Assembly (NCBI GenBank): GCA_016794925.1
Contig: JAEUIW010000001.1
Location: forward strand, 310,001 to 374,000
Direction of reading: 5' to 3'
Source: Phycisphaerae bacterium
Lineage (GTDB): Bacteria > Planctomycetota > Phycisphaerae > Phycisphaerales > UBA1924
Length of the DNA stretch: 64,000 nucleotides
How positions within the stretch are numbered: the stretch's first letter is position 1; the number at the start of each line of letters is the position of its first letter. This document shows positions 38,470-45,614 of the stretch, piece after piece. The translations under genes and the position numbers were made by a program. The notes beneath the pieces were generated by a model, which saw only the letters and a program-made list of their open reading frames with translations, was not told where the DNA came from and did no database searches.

Positions 38470-39336
38470 ATGCTCCTCACCCTCTCCGCGCGCGGCCTCA
38501 CGCCCCTGATGCGGCCCGGCGCGCCCGGGGCACTCACGCTCAACGACATTCCCCGCTTCGCCCGAGAGCGTCTCGGCCTCCGCGGCGTGGTGATCCCGAC
38601 GTCCATGCTCACCGGCGCGGACCGTGAATCGCTCACCCGCCTGCGCGAGCACGCCGACAAGGCCACCTGCCCGATCCTCGGCCTGATCGAGTCCGAGCGC
38701 CACCCCTTCGCGGGCTCCGAGTCAGACGTGGCCGCTTCCGTCGATCGCGTCACCCGCGTCATCCAGGCCGCGCACTGGCTCGGTTGCAACTGGGCCGCCA
38801 TCGGCGTGCGCGGCGTCACCGACCAGGCCACGCTCGAGTCCGCGGCCGATCCCGTTCGCCGCGTGCTCAAGCGTGCCGAGAAATTCGAACTGAACCTCCT
38901 GCTCATGCCCGCGCGAGCCGACGATGCGCACGCCGGCCTGCTGGGCGATCCCGAGAAGATTGTCGAGTTGCTCAAGCGCGTGGGCGGCTTTCGGATCGGC
39001 ACCCTCCCGGACTTTGAGCACGCCGCCGCGCACGCCGATCCCCAGACGTACGTCCGCAAGCTCACGCCGTACGCATCATCCGTTATCGTGGGCGCGCTCG
39101 GATTCAGGTCGCCCAAGGCACGGGCCAAGGGCAAGCCCGAATTCGAGCATGACGGCTACGACATGGACGCCCTGGCCCGCACCGTTGAGTCGGTCGGGTT
39201 CGAGGGCACCGCGGCCATCGATTACCGGGGCAAGGGCGATCTCGCCGAGGGGATCGCGCGAACCCGTGCCGCCCTAGAGTCGATCTGGGGCCGCGAGGAC
39301 GGCTCGGAGCCCGATCCGGAGGCCGAGCAGGAATGA
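38470..39336 (+). CDS. Sugar-phosphate isomerase/epimerase-like TIM-barrel protein
   Basis: A 288-residue protein with the AP_endonuc_2/xylose-isomerase-like TIM-barrel pattern. It has alternating strand-helix units (LRGVVIPTSMLTGADRESLT, WLGCNWAAIGVRGV, NLLLMPARADDA), FRIGTLPDFEHAAAHADPQT near strand 6, and GFEGTAAIDYRGKGDLAEGI at the C-terminus. Family enzymes usually bind a divalent metal through Glu/His/Asp residues; the set is not clear here, so activity is uncertain. There is no signal peptide. The stop overlaps the cmk start by ATGA, making it the first gene of a cmk-plsC operon. The upstream terminator at 38335 may attenuate it. Confidence 0.7.
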   Translation: MLLTLSARGLTPLMRPGAPGALTLNDIPRFARERLGLRGVVIPTSMLTGADRESLTRLREHADKATCPILGLIESERHPFAGSESDVAASVDRVTRVIQAAHWLGCNWAAIGVRGVTDQATLESAADPVRRVLKRAEKFELNLLLMPARADDAHAGLLGDPEKIVELLKRVGGFRIGTLPDFEHAAAHADPQTYVRKLTPYASSVIVGALGFRSPKARAKGKPEFEHDGYDMDALARTVESVGFEGTAAIDYRGKGDLAEGIARTRAALESIWGREDGSEPDPEAEQE

Positions 39337-40064
39337 AGGTGGTCGAGCACACCCGCAGGCCGATCCGCGTCGAACCGCCCGTATCGCGGCTCATCGTCAC
39401 CATCGACGGTCCCGCCGGCACAGGCAAGTCCTCCGTCGCCCGAGCCCTGGCCGGTCGGCTCGGTCTCGATTTCCTGGACACCGGAGCCATGTACCGCGCC
39501 GCCGCGGCGATCGTGATCGATCATGGCCTGGACCGGTTGGACGAATCGGCCGTCGTTGAGGCCGTCGATCGTGCCGGGCTCCACTTCGATTGGACGACCG
39601 ACCCGCCCACCCTCCGGAGCGAGGGCCGTTCCTGCATGGAGCGGCTCCGCGAGTCCGACGTCACCTCCATCGTTTCCCCGGTTGCGGGTCTCCCCCGCCT
39701 GCGCGAGCTGCTGGTCCTGCAGCAGCGTCGCATCGGGCGGGAGCACCCTCGCCTGGTGACCGAGGGCCGCGACCAGGGCTCGGTCGTCTTCCCCGATGCC
39801 GAAGTGAAGTTCTATCTCGACGCCAGCCCCGCCGTTCGCGCGGTCCGGCGCGCGGAGCAGCTCCGGGGCATGGGGCACCCCGCTGACCCAGCCCGTCTCG
39901 AGGCCGAGATCCGCGCGCGCGACCGTTCCGATTCCTCGCGCACGGTTGGCCCGCTCGTCCGGCCCGCGGGGGCGATCGTCGTCGATACCTCGAACATGAC
40001 GTTCGATGGCGTGGTCGCCGAGCTCGAGCGGCTCGTGCGGTCCCGGCTCGCCGCGGCGTCGTGA
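39333..40064 (+). CDS. cmk: Cytidylate kinase
   Basis: A 243-residue nucleotide kinase that phosphorylates CMP and dCMP. The P-loop is TIDGPAGTGKSSVARALAGR (about 23-42), followed by LDFLDTGAMYRAAAAIVIDH, VTEGRDQGSVVFPDAEVKFY and a LID with ARDRSDSSR; the end region holds VDTSNMTFDGVVAELERLV. The usual GRDIGT is GRDQGS here. The N-terminal 18 residues extend past the normal start. It is coupled at both ends: ATGA overlap with the upstream gene and GTGA overlap with plsC. The cmk-plsC order is common in bacteria. Confidence 0.93.
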   Translation: MKVVEHTRRPIRVEPPVSRLIVTIDGPAGTGKSSVARALAGRLGLDFLDTGAMYRAAAAIVIDHGLDRLDESAVVEAVDRAGLHFDWTTDPPTLRSEGRSCMERLRESDVTSIVSPVAGLPRLRELLVLQQRRIGREHPRLVTEGRDQGSVVFPDAEVKFYLDASPAVRAVRRAEQLRGMGHPADPARLEAEIRARDRSDSSRTVGPLVRPAGAIVVDTSNMTFDGVVAELERLVRSRLAAAS

Positions 40065-40828
40065 CGCCCGCCCCCACCATGTTCCAACGCTACCGCGCGC
40101 GCAACCCGGGTCAGTCCTTCTCCAACATGCTCGTGTTCGAGGCCTGCTGGCGGGCGCTGCACCTGCTCTTCGCGATCTGTTTCCGCGTCCGCCGCTACGG
40201 CATGGACCGCGTCCCGCCCCACGGCCCGCTCCTGGTCGTGGCCAACCACGAGTCGCACCTCGACCCGCCGTTGGTCGGGCTCTGCATCACGAACCGTCAC
40301 CTGTCGTTTGTCGCACGCGAGGGACTCTTCAGGAACCGCTTCTTCGGCGCCCTGATCACCGCGCTCAATTCGCTCCCCGTAGGCGAGGATCGGTCCGATC
40401 TCAGGGGCATACGCACGTTCCTGAAGTACCTCGGGGAACGCAAGGCCCTGCTCATCTTCCCGGAAGGCTCACGCACCCCGGACGGCCGCCTGCAGGAGTT
40501 CAAACGCGGCACGTGGCTGCTCCTCAGCCGCGCCCGCTGCCCAGTGCTCCCGGTCGCCGTGCGCGGCTGTTACGAGGCGTGGCCCCGCCGGCGGGCCCTG
40601 CCCACGATTTTCGGACCGCCCGTTTCGTGCATGGTGGGCCGGCCCATCCCGGCGGAGCAGCTGATCGTGCTCGGAGCCGATGGGGCGCTCGCGCTCCTCC
40701 GCGCGCGGATCACGGAGCTGCGCGGGGAACTGGACCGCCTCGCTCATCCGGAGTTTGTCCCCGTTCCCCTGGACCCGAGCCGAGCAGTCCCGAAAGTTCC
40801 AGCGACGCCCACAGCAGCATCAGCGTGA
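40061..40828 (+). CDS. plsC: 1-acyl-sn-glycerol-3-phosphate acyltransferase
   Basis: A 255-residue membrane-associated acyltransferase making phosphatidic acid. It has the catalytic HX4D motif in VVANHESHLDPPLVGL (about 59-74), the glycerol-phosphate site FPEGSRTPDGRLQEFKRGT (about 138-156), and a hydrophobic N-terminal segment around residues 25-40. It starts at GTG overlapping the cmk stop. The last 119 bp overlap the 3' end of the convergent TauE/SafE gene, so its tail after RLAHPEFVPVPLDPSR is shaped by both frames. Confidence 0.9.
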   Translation: MTPAPTMFQRYRARNPGQSFSNMLVFEACWRALHLLFAICFRVRRYGMDRVPPHGPLLVVANHESHLDPPLVGLCITNRHLSFVAREGLFRNRFFGALITALNSLPVGEDRSDLRGIRTFLKYLGERKALLIFPEGSRTPDGRLQEFKRGTWLLLSRARCPVLPVAVRGCYEAWPRRRALPTIFGPPVSCMVGRPIPAEQLIVLGADGALALLRARITELRGELDRLAHPEFVPVPLDPSRAVPKVPATPTAASA

Positions 40829-41570
40829 TGATCAGCCGCACCCAGCGCACCGGCAGCAGGTGCGTCAGCCGGGCCCCGGCCATCGATCCCAGCACCGCCG
40901 TCGGGGCCAACGTCGCGGCCAGGCCCAGCGCCGGCCCCATGGCCAGCCCGTGTTCGCGCAGCGTCCCCACTTTGAGACCCGCCGCCACGACGCCCGTGAC
41001 GCAGATCAGCGCCGAGCTGGTCGCGATCGCCTGGCGCAGCGGGACCCCGCACAACGCCTGCAGCAACGGCACCTGAACCACCCCTCCCCCCAGCCCAAGC
41101 AGACCCGCCACCGAACCTGAGATGCCCGCGGAGGTAACGAGGCGGCCGGAAGTTGCACGCTCGGGTCTATTCCCCGGTTCAGGGCGGTAGGTTGCGATCC
41201 GCCAGATGTTTATCCCTGAGTCCAGCGCCAGAAAGGCCGCCAGCAATCGCTTGAGCACGACTCCTGCAAAGAGATTCGAAGCCAGAACTCCCAAAGCAAG
41301 GAACAGCAATGTCCAGGGGAGCAGCACGCGGATGAGGTCAAGTCGAACCGCGCGGGCACGCCAGTGCTGATAGGCGGCCGGGATTGCAACCACGACGTTC
41401 ACGCAGAACGCCGCCGCCATGTACTTGTGGTGCTCTGCTCCCGTCGGATATCCCAGCAGCAGCCCCAACAACGGGAGCATCACAATCGAGCCGCCGACTC
41501 CCCCGATGCCGCCCAACAGACCGGCCATGAAGCCGATTCCCAGCACCGAAATGACGTCGGGGAGATTCAC
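40710..41570 (-). CDS. TauE/SafE (TSUP) family membrane transporter
   Basis: A 286-residue protein with about eight membrane segments and the two-fold family repeat. It has VLGIGFMAGLLGGIGGVGGS (about 9-28) and GISGSVAGLLGLGGGVVQVP (about 148-167), each followed by LLPLLG-like or LLQALCGVPLRQAIATSSAL motifs. TSUP proteins export sulfite, sulfoacetate or related organosulfur anions; the substrate here is unknown. It starts at GTG 41570. The hydrophilic C-terminal tail (about residues 258-286) is antisense to plsC, a 119-bp convergent overlap. Confidence 0.85.
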   Translation of the reverse strand: MNLPDVISVLGIGFMAGLLGGIGGVGGSIVMLPLLGLLLGYPTGAEHHKYMAAAFCVNVVVAIPAAYQHWRARAVRLDLIRVLLPWTLLFLALGVLASNLFAGVVLKRLLAAFLALDSGINIWRIATYRPEPGNRPERATSGRLVTSAGISGSVAGLLGLGGGVVQVPLLQALCGVPLRQAIATSSALICVTGVVAAGLKVGTLREHGLAMGPALGLAATLAPTAVLGSMAGARLTHLLPVRWVRLIITLMLLWASLELSGLLGSGPGERGQTPDERGGPVPRAAP

Positions 41571-41620
41571 GGACAGGGTTTCTCAGACCTGCAATTCAGT
41601 TGCGCCCGTGGTGTACCCCG

Positions 41621-41689
41621 AACAACGATCCACGTCCGATAAACGTTCGTTGTTTGTGCGGTATCTCGATACCTTCTTTGGAATATACT
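41621..41689 (+). promoter_or_regulatory. Inverted repeats and possible -10 element upstream of the 3D-domain gene
   Basis: The divergent gap holds an 8-bp inverted repeat, aacaacga (41621-41628) / tcgttgtt (41647-41654), and a second short dyad gtatc-tc-gatac (41661-41672). A TATACT hexamer lies at 41684-41689. The region is AT-rich compared with its flanks. No -35 at the right distance matches TTGACA, so a regulated or alternative-sigma promoter for the gene at 41808 is the most I can suggest. Confidence 0.35.
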
Positions 41690-41807
41690 CCCTCCGTCGC
41701 GGATCAACCTTGTCACGGCGTCCACGATGGTGGGCGATGCAGAAGAGAAGAGACCCTATCCGGCCGCAAGCCGGCATCGGGTCATCGGGAATCAGGAGTC
41801 CGGCGAG

Positions 41808-42551
41808 ATGCGGAAGGTGGGCTGGAAAAGGAAGGAGCGCTCGGGGGGGTACGAGCTGCCCCTGGTTCCTTTCTTGCGCCGCAGACGCGCGGCCGGCCGG
41901 GCCCTTGAATTTGCGATCTTCATGGCGGTGGGGGGGCTGGTCAGCCTTTCTGCCGTCGTCACCAAGGAAGCCACCCGCGGCACGCTCTTTGGATTGGTGG
42001 CGACGGATTCGATTTCGGTTGAGCGCCGGGCCGGCGGCGAGGTGACGGAGGGTGGGCGAGCGGCGGCCGCGGTGGCCGCGGACCCCTTGGTTGTGGACGC
42101 CGGATTGCAGCCGGCGGGCGCGATCGTGGAGGACCTGCCCGAGGCGATGACCGATCGCTGGTTCAACGGCCGGCCGGTCCGACCCGTCCGAACCATGTGG
42201 ATGACCGTGACCGGCTACTCCCCCGATTCGCGTTCCTGCGGCACGTCCGCGGATGGCAAGACCGCCACCATGCACGACGTATGGACCAATGCCATGCGGC
42301 TCGCCGCGGCGGACACGCGCCTCATCCCCTTCGGGAGCATGATCTCCGTGCCGGGGTACGACAACGCCCGGATCATCCCGGTGCTGGACCGCGGGGGCAA
42401 GATCAAGGGGAGGCGGATCGACCTGCTGTTCCCGACTCACGAGGCGGCGCGGCGCTGGGGTGTGCGGAAGCTGCCGATCACGGTGTGGGGGTACGCCGAC
42501 GGCATGGGCGCGGACGATTATCGGGACGTGCGGGATTCTCGTTCGCGCTAA
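41808..42551 (+). CDS. Membrane-anchored 3D-domain (RlpA/MltA-like) protein
   Basis: A 247-residue protein with one N-terminal membrane segment (about 32-52, after a basic stretch). A low-complexity linker leads to a C-terminal 3D domain: MTVTGYSPDSRSCGTSADGK, RLIPFGSMISVPGYDNARII, and the aspartate signature PVLDRGGKIKGRRIDLLFPT, followed by RRWGVRKLPITVW. 3D domains form the double-psi beta barrel of lytic transglycosylases and resuscitation factors, so it probably acts on peptidoglycan outside the cytoplasmic membrane. ATG 41808 has AGGAG nine bases upstream; ATG 41727 is in frame. It converges on the DUF1573 gene. Confidence 0.83.
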   Translation: MRKVGWKRKERSGGYELPLVPFLRRRRAAGRALEFAIFMAVGGLVSLSAVVTKEATRGTLFGLVATDSISVERRAGGEVTEGGRAAAAVAADPLVVDAGLQPAGAIVEDLPEAMTDRWFNGRPVRPVRTMWMTVTGYSPDSRSCGTSADGKTATMHDVWTNAMRLAAADTRLIPFGSMISVPGYDNARIIPVLDRGGKIKGRRIDLLFPTHEAARRWGVRKLPITVWGYADGMGADDYRDVRDSRSR

Positions 42552-42666
42552 TTCGGACGGTCAGTCGGCGGGTACGCGGCGTCCCTTCGCCCAGAGTCGG
42601 AGTTCGGTCAGGGATTCGCGCCGGGTGATGGACATCGGGGGCGAGGTTCGGATGGACTCGAGCAGG

Positions 42667-43788
42667 TTATCGTCGGTGAGGCGGCGCGGGGGCGGGAGCC
42701 GCGGTGTGCCAGACGACGGGCAGGTCGAGCAGGACGCGGCCGCTCGCGTCAACGACCCGCGCGCGAGCGGAGCCGATCGGGCCCGTGTTCGCGTCGGGCG
42801 TCAGCGTCGCTTCGAGCGTGTCATTCTCGCGCAGCACGACGGTCAGGCCCGCGGGCGCGTCATCGAGCGTGACCGACGCGGGGCGAGCGGCTCCAAGGCC
42901 CCTGGGGATGAGGCGAGCGGAGACACGCAGCGTGGCCCTTTGCGAGCCCGAGCCGGGCCGCCTGGTGAGAACCAGTCCCCCCGGTTGCGCGCGGTAGGGG
43001 TAGAGCGTGATGATCCGGATGGGCGCCCTGGCCGCGGTGCCCACTTCGGGGTTGTCCACGCCGGCGGGGAGCCAGGTGATCGCCCCGTCTTGCTGCCCGA
43101 CCGGCCCGCTGGGTCCCTCGGCGCGGAACCAGAGGATGCGTTCGGGGACATCGGGGTCGCGGACCCGGCTCACGGTCCAGCCCGGCAGGTCGATGCTCGG
43201 GGCGCCGATCTCGGGGGCCGGGAGGTCCGGGTCGAGGTTGGAGATGAACACGTCGGCGTGGGCGCGCTCGCCCTCGATGGCGATCAGGAACACGGACGTG
43301 GGGAAGAGCGTGAACGAGACCTTGGTTTCGTATGTCAGCCCGACGTTGATGGTCTCCGATTCCTCTTGCCCGTGCTCGTCCCACGCGGACTGGATCCCGA
43401 CCACCTGGAGCTGCGCGCCCGTCGCGGGCGAGGCGCTGGTCGACATCGTGAACGTGGACCGGGCGCCGGGCTCCAGCGTGGCGCGGGTCAGCGTCGCGGA
43501 CAGGCAGCCGCAGGAGCGCGACTCGATCGAGAGCCGCACCGGGTGCGCCATGGTGTTCTCAAACTCGACCGTTCGCAGCACGAGCACGCCGCTGGCGACG
43601 ACCCCGACGTTCTCCGGCCCCGCCGAGACGATCCGGAGCGAGCGCGTCTGCTGCACCAGCGGAGCCGTGGCGGCGGCCGGCGGGCACGCCGGCTCGGGCT
43701 GCTCGTGCCTCGGCTGGGGAGGGATCGTGGCGGGGCCCGGTGATTGCGCGGCGAGCATCAGCACGACGAGCAGGGGCCGGACGATCAT
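42667..43788 (-). CDS. Secreted DUF1573-domain protein
   Basis: A 373-residue exported protein (signal peptide about 1-20). Residues about 50-150 match DUF1573: VVASGVLVLRTVEFENTMAH, then the conserved Cys pair in SIESRSCGCLSATLTRATLE (Cys93, Cys95), a beta-sandwich related to ASPM-SPD-2-Hydin domains. The remaining 220 residues look like further Ig-like beta domains. It overlaps the preceding gene by ATGA and is the last gene of the unit driven by the poly-G promoter. After its stop, another frame keeps coding-like codon use for about 40 codons (to 42561), so the true C-terminus may be longer. Confidence 0.78.
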   Translation of the reverse strand: MIVRPLLVVLMLAAQSPGPATIPPQPRHEQPEPACPPAAATAPLVQQTRSLRIVSAGPENVGVVASGVLVLRTVEFENTMAHPVRLSIESRSCGCLSATLTRATLEPGARSTFTMSTSASPATGAQLQVVGIQSAWDEHGQEESETINVGLTYETKVSFTLFPTSVFLIAIEGERAHADVFISNLDPDLPAPEIGAPSIDLPGWTVSRVRDPDVPERILWFRAEGPSGPVGQQDGAITWLPAGVDNPEVGTAARAPIRIITLYPYRAQPGGLVLTRRPGSGSQRATLRVSARLIPRGLGAARPASVTLDDAPAGLTVVLRENDTLEATLTPDANTGPIGSARARVVDASGRVLLDLPVVWHTAAPAPAPPHRR

Positions 43789-44921
43789 GGTGAGGTCCCG
43801 TTCATGAGCTTGGTTTCGAGGAACCGGCGCACGGACTTCACGTCCGAGCGAGACATGGTGCACCCGTTGAACATGCGCCCGGCGGGGTCGAGGCCGGCGA
43901 AGTAGTCGCCCGTGTCCCAGGCGCGGTTCACACGCACGTCGGTCACCCGCGCGATCTGCGGCTGGGACACCTCCGTGTCGTCGCTCCAAAAGCCGGTCGG
44001 GCCGTCGGCGAGTCGTTTCTCGGCATCGGCGATGCCCACGATCGACAGGCGCGCCACCCAGGCACGCACCTCCGGGGTGCGGAGCGGCTCGGGCAGGCCC
44101 TCGAGCTCGGGGGCGAGCCGCATGTCGGCCGCCTGGCCGGGCGGGACGGGGTGGGCCACGTCGCGGACGATGTGCTGCTCCCGAATGCACTGGATGACCA
44201 CCGTCGGGATCCAGGTGCCGTCCGCATCGGCGATCTCGGGCGCGACCAGCGTCTCGATGAGGAACTGGTCGTGGTGGCGGAGCACGCGCAGCAGGCGCGG
44301 CACGAAGCCGTGCGCGGGGTCGACGCGCACCTCGACATCGACCCAGCCCTTGTTGATGAGCGCATCGACGCGGAACCCGGGCCAGGGCTCACCTTCGGAC
44401 GGGGGGAGGTACGCGGCGCGGGTCGCGGCGCGCAGCTGCTCGGCGAGCGTCGCGGATTCACGCGGGGCCCCGTAGTCGATGAAGCGCCCGAGCATGCGCG
44501 TCAGGCTGGCGCTGATGGGGAGCATGAGGTCGGGCTGGTTGAGGATGCCCCGGCCCTCGTCAACGCTCCATCCGATCTTCCAGGTCGCGTCGCCCGCGGT
44601 CCGCGCGACCAGATCCAGCCACGCCTGCTCGTCCTCGGCGTAGCCGTGGAAGGTGTAGTGGTGAACGAAGTGGCGTTGGGCGCTCAGGGCACGTTCGGAC
44701 TCGTTGAGCGCAAACCAGCGCCGCAGCTGCGGATCAGGTGTGTTTGATGATGGGCACCGGTACAACACCTGGCGATACGAGATGGTCTCGATCGAGGCGT
44801 CGTAGGCCTCGAAGCCGCGGACCAGTGCCAGCCCGGCATCGGGATCGGGCGCGGTCGGGCCCGGCGGCGAGGGAGCGAGCAACGCTGCGAGCAACGAGGT
44901 CGCGATCGATAGCGGCATCAT
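43785..44921 (-). CDS. Exported hypothetical protein, middle gene of the poly-G unit
   Basis: A 378-residue protein with a signal peptide (MMPLSIATSLLAALLAPSPP). I do not recognise a family. It contains a segment IETISYRQVLYRCPSSNTPD, a long soluble region with PAHGFVPRLLRVLRHHDQFL and EIADADGTWIPTVVIQCIRE, and ends in SRSDVKSVRRFLETKLMNG. In length, export signal and the early SYR element it loosely resembles the protein at 47301-48431, suggesting the two units carry matched components. I set the start at the first of two ATGs that overlap the upstream stop (TGATG), with AGGAG ten bases before. It is coupled at both ends. Confidence 0.68.
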   Translation of the reverse strand: MMPLSIATSLLAALLAPSPPGPTAPDPDAGLALVRGFEAYDASIETISYRQVLYRCPSSNTPDPQLRRWFALNESERALSAQRHFVHHYTFHGYAEDEQAWLDLVARTAGDATWKIGWSVDEGRGILNQPDLMLPISASLTRMLGRFIDYGAPRESATLAEQLRAATRAAYLPPSEGEPWPGFRVDALINKGWVDVEVRVDPAHGFVPRLLRVLRHHDQFLIETLVAPEIADADGTWIPTVVIQCIREQHIVRDVAHPVPPGQAADMRLAPELEGLPEPLRTPEVRAWVARLSIVGIADAEKRLADGPTGFWSDDTEVSQPQIARVTDVRVNRAWDTGDYFAGLDPAGRMFNGCTMSRSDVKSVRRFLETKLMNGTSP

Positions 44922-45427
44922 CAGATCGGCGCTCCTGTGCATTGGCGGAAGCGGCAGAGCGTGCTTCCCGGATATTGGGTCGGCGGCGTGCAGTAGCACC
45001 CGTTGCTGTCAGGGTTGCCCGAGCCGTTCGTTCCACATGTGCCTATGCCTTTAATGCCGCAACTCACGAAATTGCCTCCGACGTTGCATTCATCGCCGGG
45101 CGACTTGGTGCAGATTTGTATGTCCATAGTGCCGGAACCCGAGCACGCCGTACACGAGCCGGCGCATCCGGATCCGCATCCGACATAATTCCCGTCTCCA
45201 TTGATAATCGTGGTGCCCGCGGGGCAGCCCGTGGACCAGACGCACTTCCAGTTCGGCGCGTTCGTGCCGGTGTCCTCCGAGAACAGGGCGTAGGTGGTGT
45301 CGCCGTCGGCGGTGCGGAGCACGGTCGCTGCCGCGCCCACTCCGCGTGGGGACACCCATGTGACGGGCTCAGGGTTCCGCGCCGGGGCGACGGAGAGCAA
45401 CGTTCCGATTGCGAGCATGGCGAGCAT
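44921..45427 (-). CDS. Secreted 14-cysteine protein under a poly-G promoter
   Basis: A 168-residue exported protein. ATG 45427 is set by AAGGAG seven bases upstream; a signal peptide covers about residues 1-17. The mature part has 14 cysteines (62, 68, 84, 88, 92, 95, 106, 114, 123, 131, 144, 146, 158, 163) in a Gly/Ser/Thr/Asn-rich background, for example YVGCGSGCAGSCTACSGSGT. The even number and close spacing suggest a small disulfide-knotted fold outside the cytoplasm. Nothing identifies a catalytic or metal site. It is the first gene after the promoter with the 16-G spacer, so its expression would switch first. A MauE-like redox domain is encoded just upstream. Confidence 0.75.
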   Translation of the reverse strand: MLAMLAIGTLLSVAPARNPEPVTWVSPRGVGAAATVLRTADGDTTYALFSEDTGTNAPNWKCVWSTGCPAGTTIINGDGNYVGCGSGCAGSCTACSGSGTMDIQICTKSPGDECNVGGNFVSCGIKGIGTCGTNGSGNPDSNGCYCTPPTQYPGSTLCRFRQCTGAPI

Positions 45428-45473
45428 CGTGTGGCTCCTTAATTGTTTGAGTAACATATCAGGACGGAGAGCG

Positions 45474-45506
45474 AATATACCCCCCCCCCCCCCCCATGAT
45501 TGTCAA
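45474..45506 (-). promoter_or_regulatory. Promoter with homopolymeric G spacer, likely phase-variable
   Basis: On the minus strand a perfect -35 TTGACA (45506-45501) is followed by ATCAT, sixteen G, and a strong -10 TATATT (45479-45474). The spacer is 21 bp, too long for efficient sigma-70 use; loss of about four G would restore 17 bp. The predicted start site near 45467 leaves a leader of about 40 nt to the AAGGAG-ATG of the 14-Cys gene. Poly-G or poly-C tracts between -35 and -10 are known phase-variation switches in Neisseria porA and Bordetella fim promoters. Confidence 0.75.
45480..45495. repeat. Homopolymer tract of 16 C (plus strand)
   Basis: Sixteen consecutive C on the plus strand, the longest homopolymer I see in the window; other G or C runs reach about nine or ten. 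It lies exactly between two promoter hexamers. Runs of this length slip readily during replication, and the length in this assembly may not be exact. Confidence 0.9.
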
Positions 45507-45525
45507 GTAATGACCAACGGCGGAT

Positions 45526-45549
45526 AAAAAAATCGGCTCGACTGGCCGA
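45526..45549 (-). terminator. Short intrinsic terminator after the MauE-prepilin gene
   Basis: On the minus strand the stem TCGGC (45549-45545) / GCCGA (45537-45533) closes a 7-nt loop and is followed by seven T (45532-45526). It lies 65 bp beyond the stop of the MauE-prepilin gene and 20 bp before the -35 of the poly-G promoter. It would therefore insulate the switchable unit from read-through. Confidence 0.65.
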
Positions 45550-45614
45550 AACCACCCGTTTTGAGATTGTGAAATAGATGACATAAATAGTGCACGGGGG
45601 ACAACACCCCGGCG

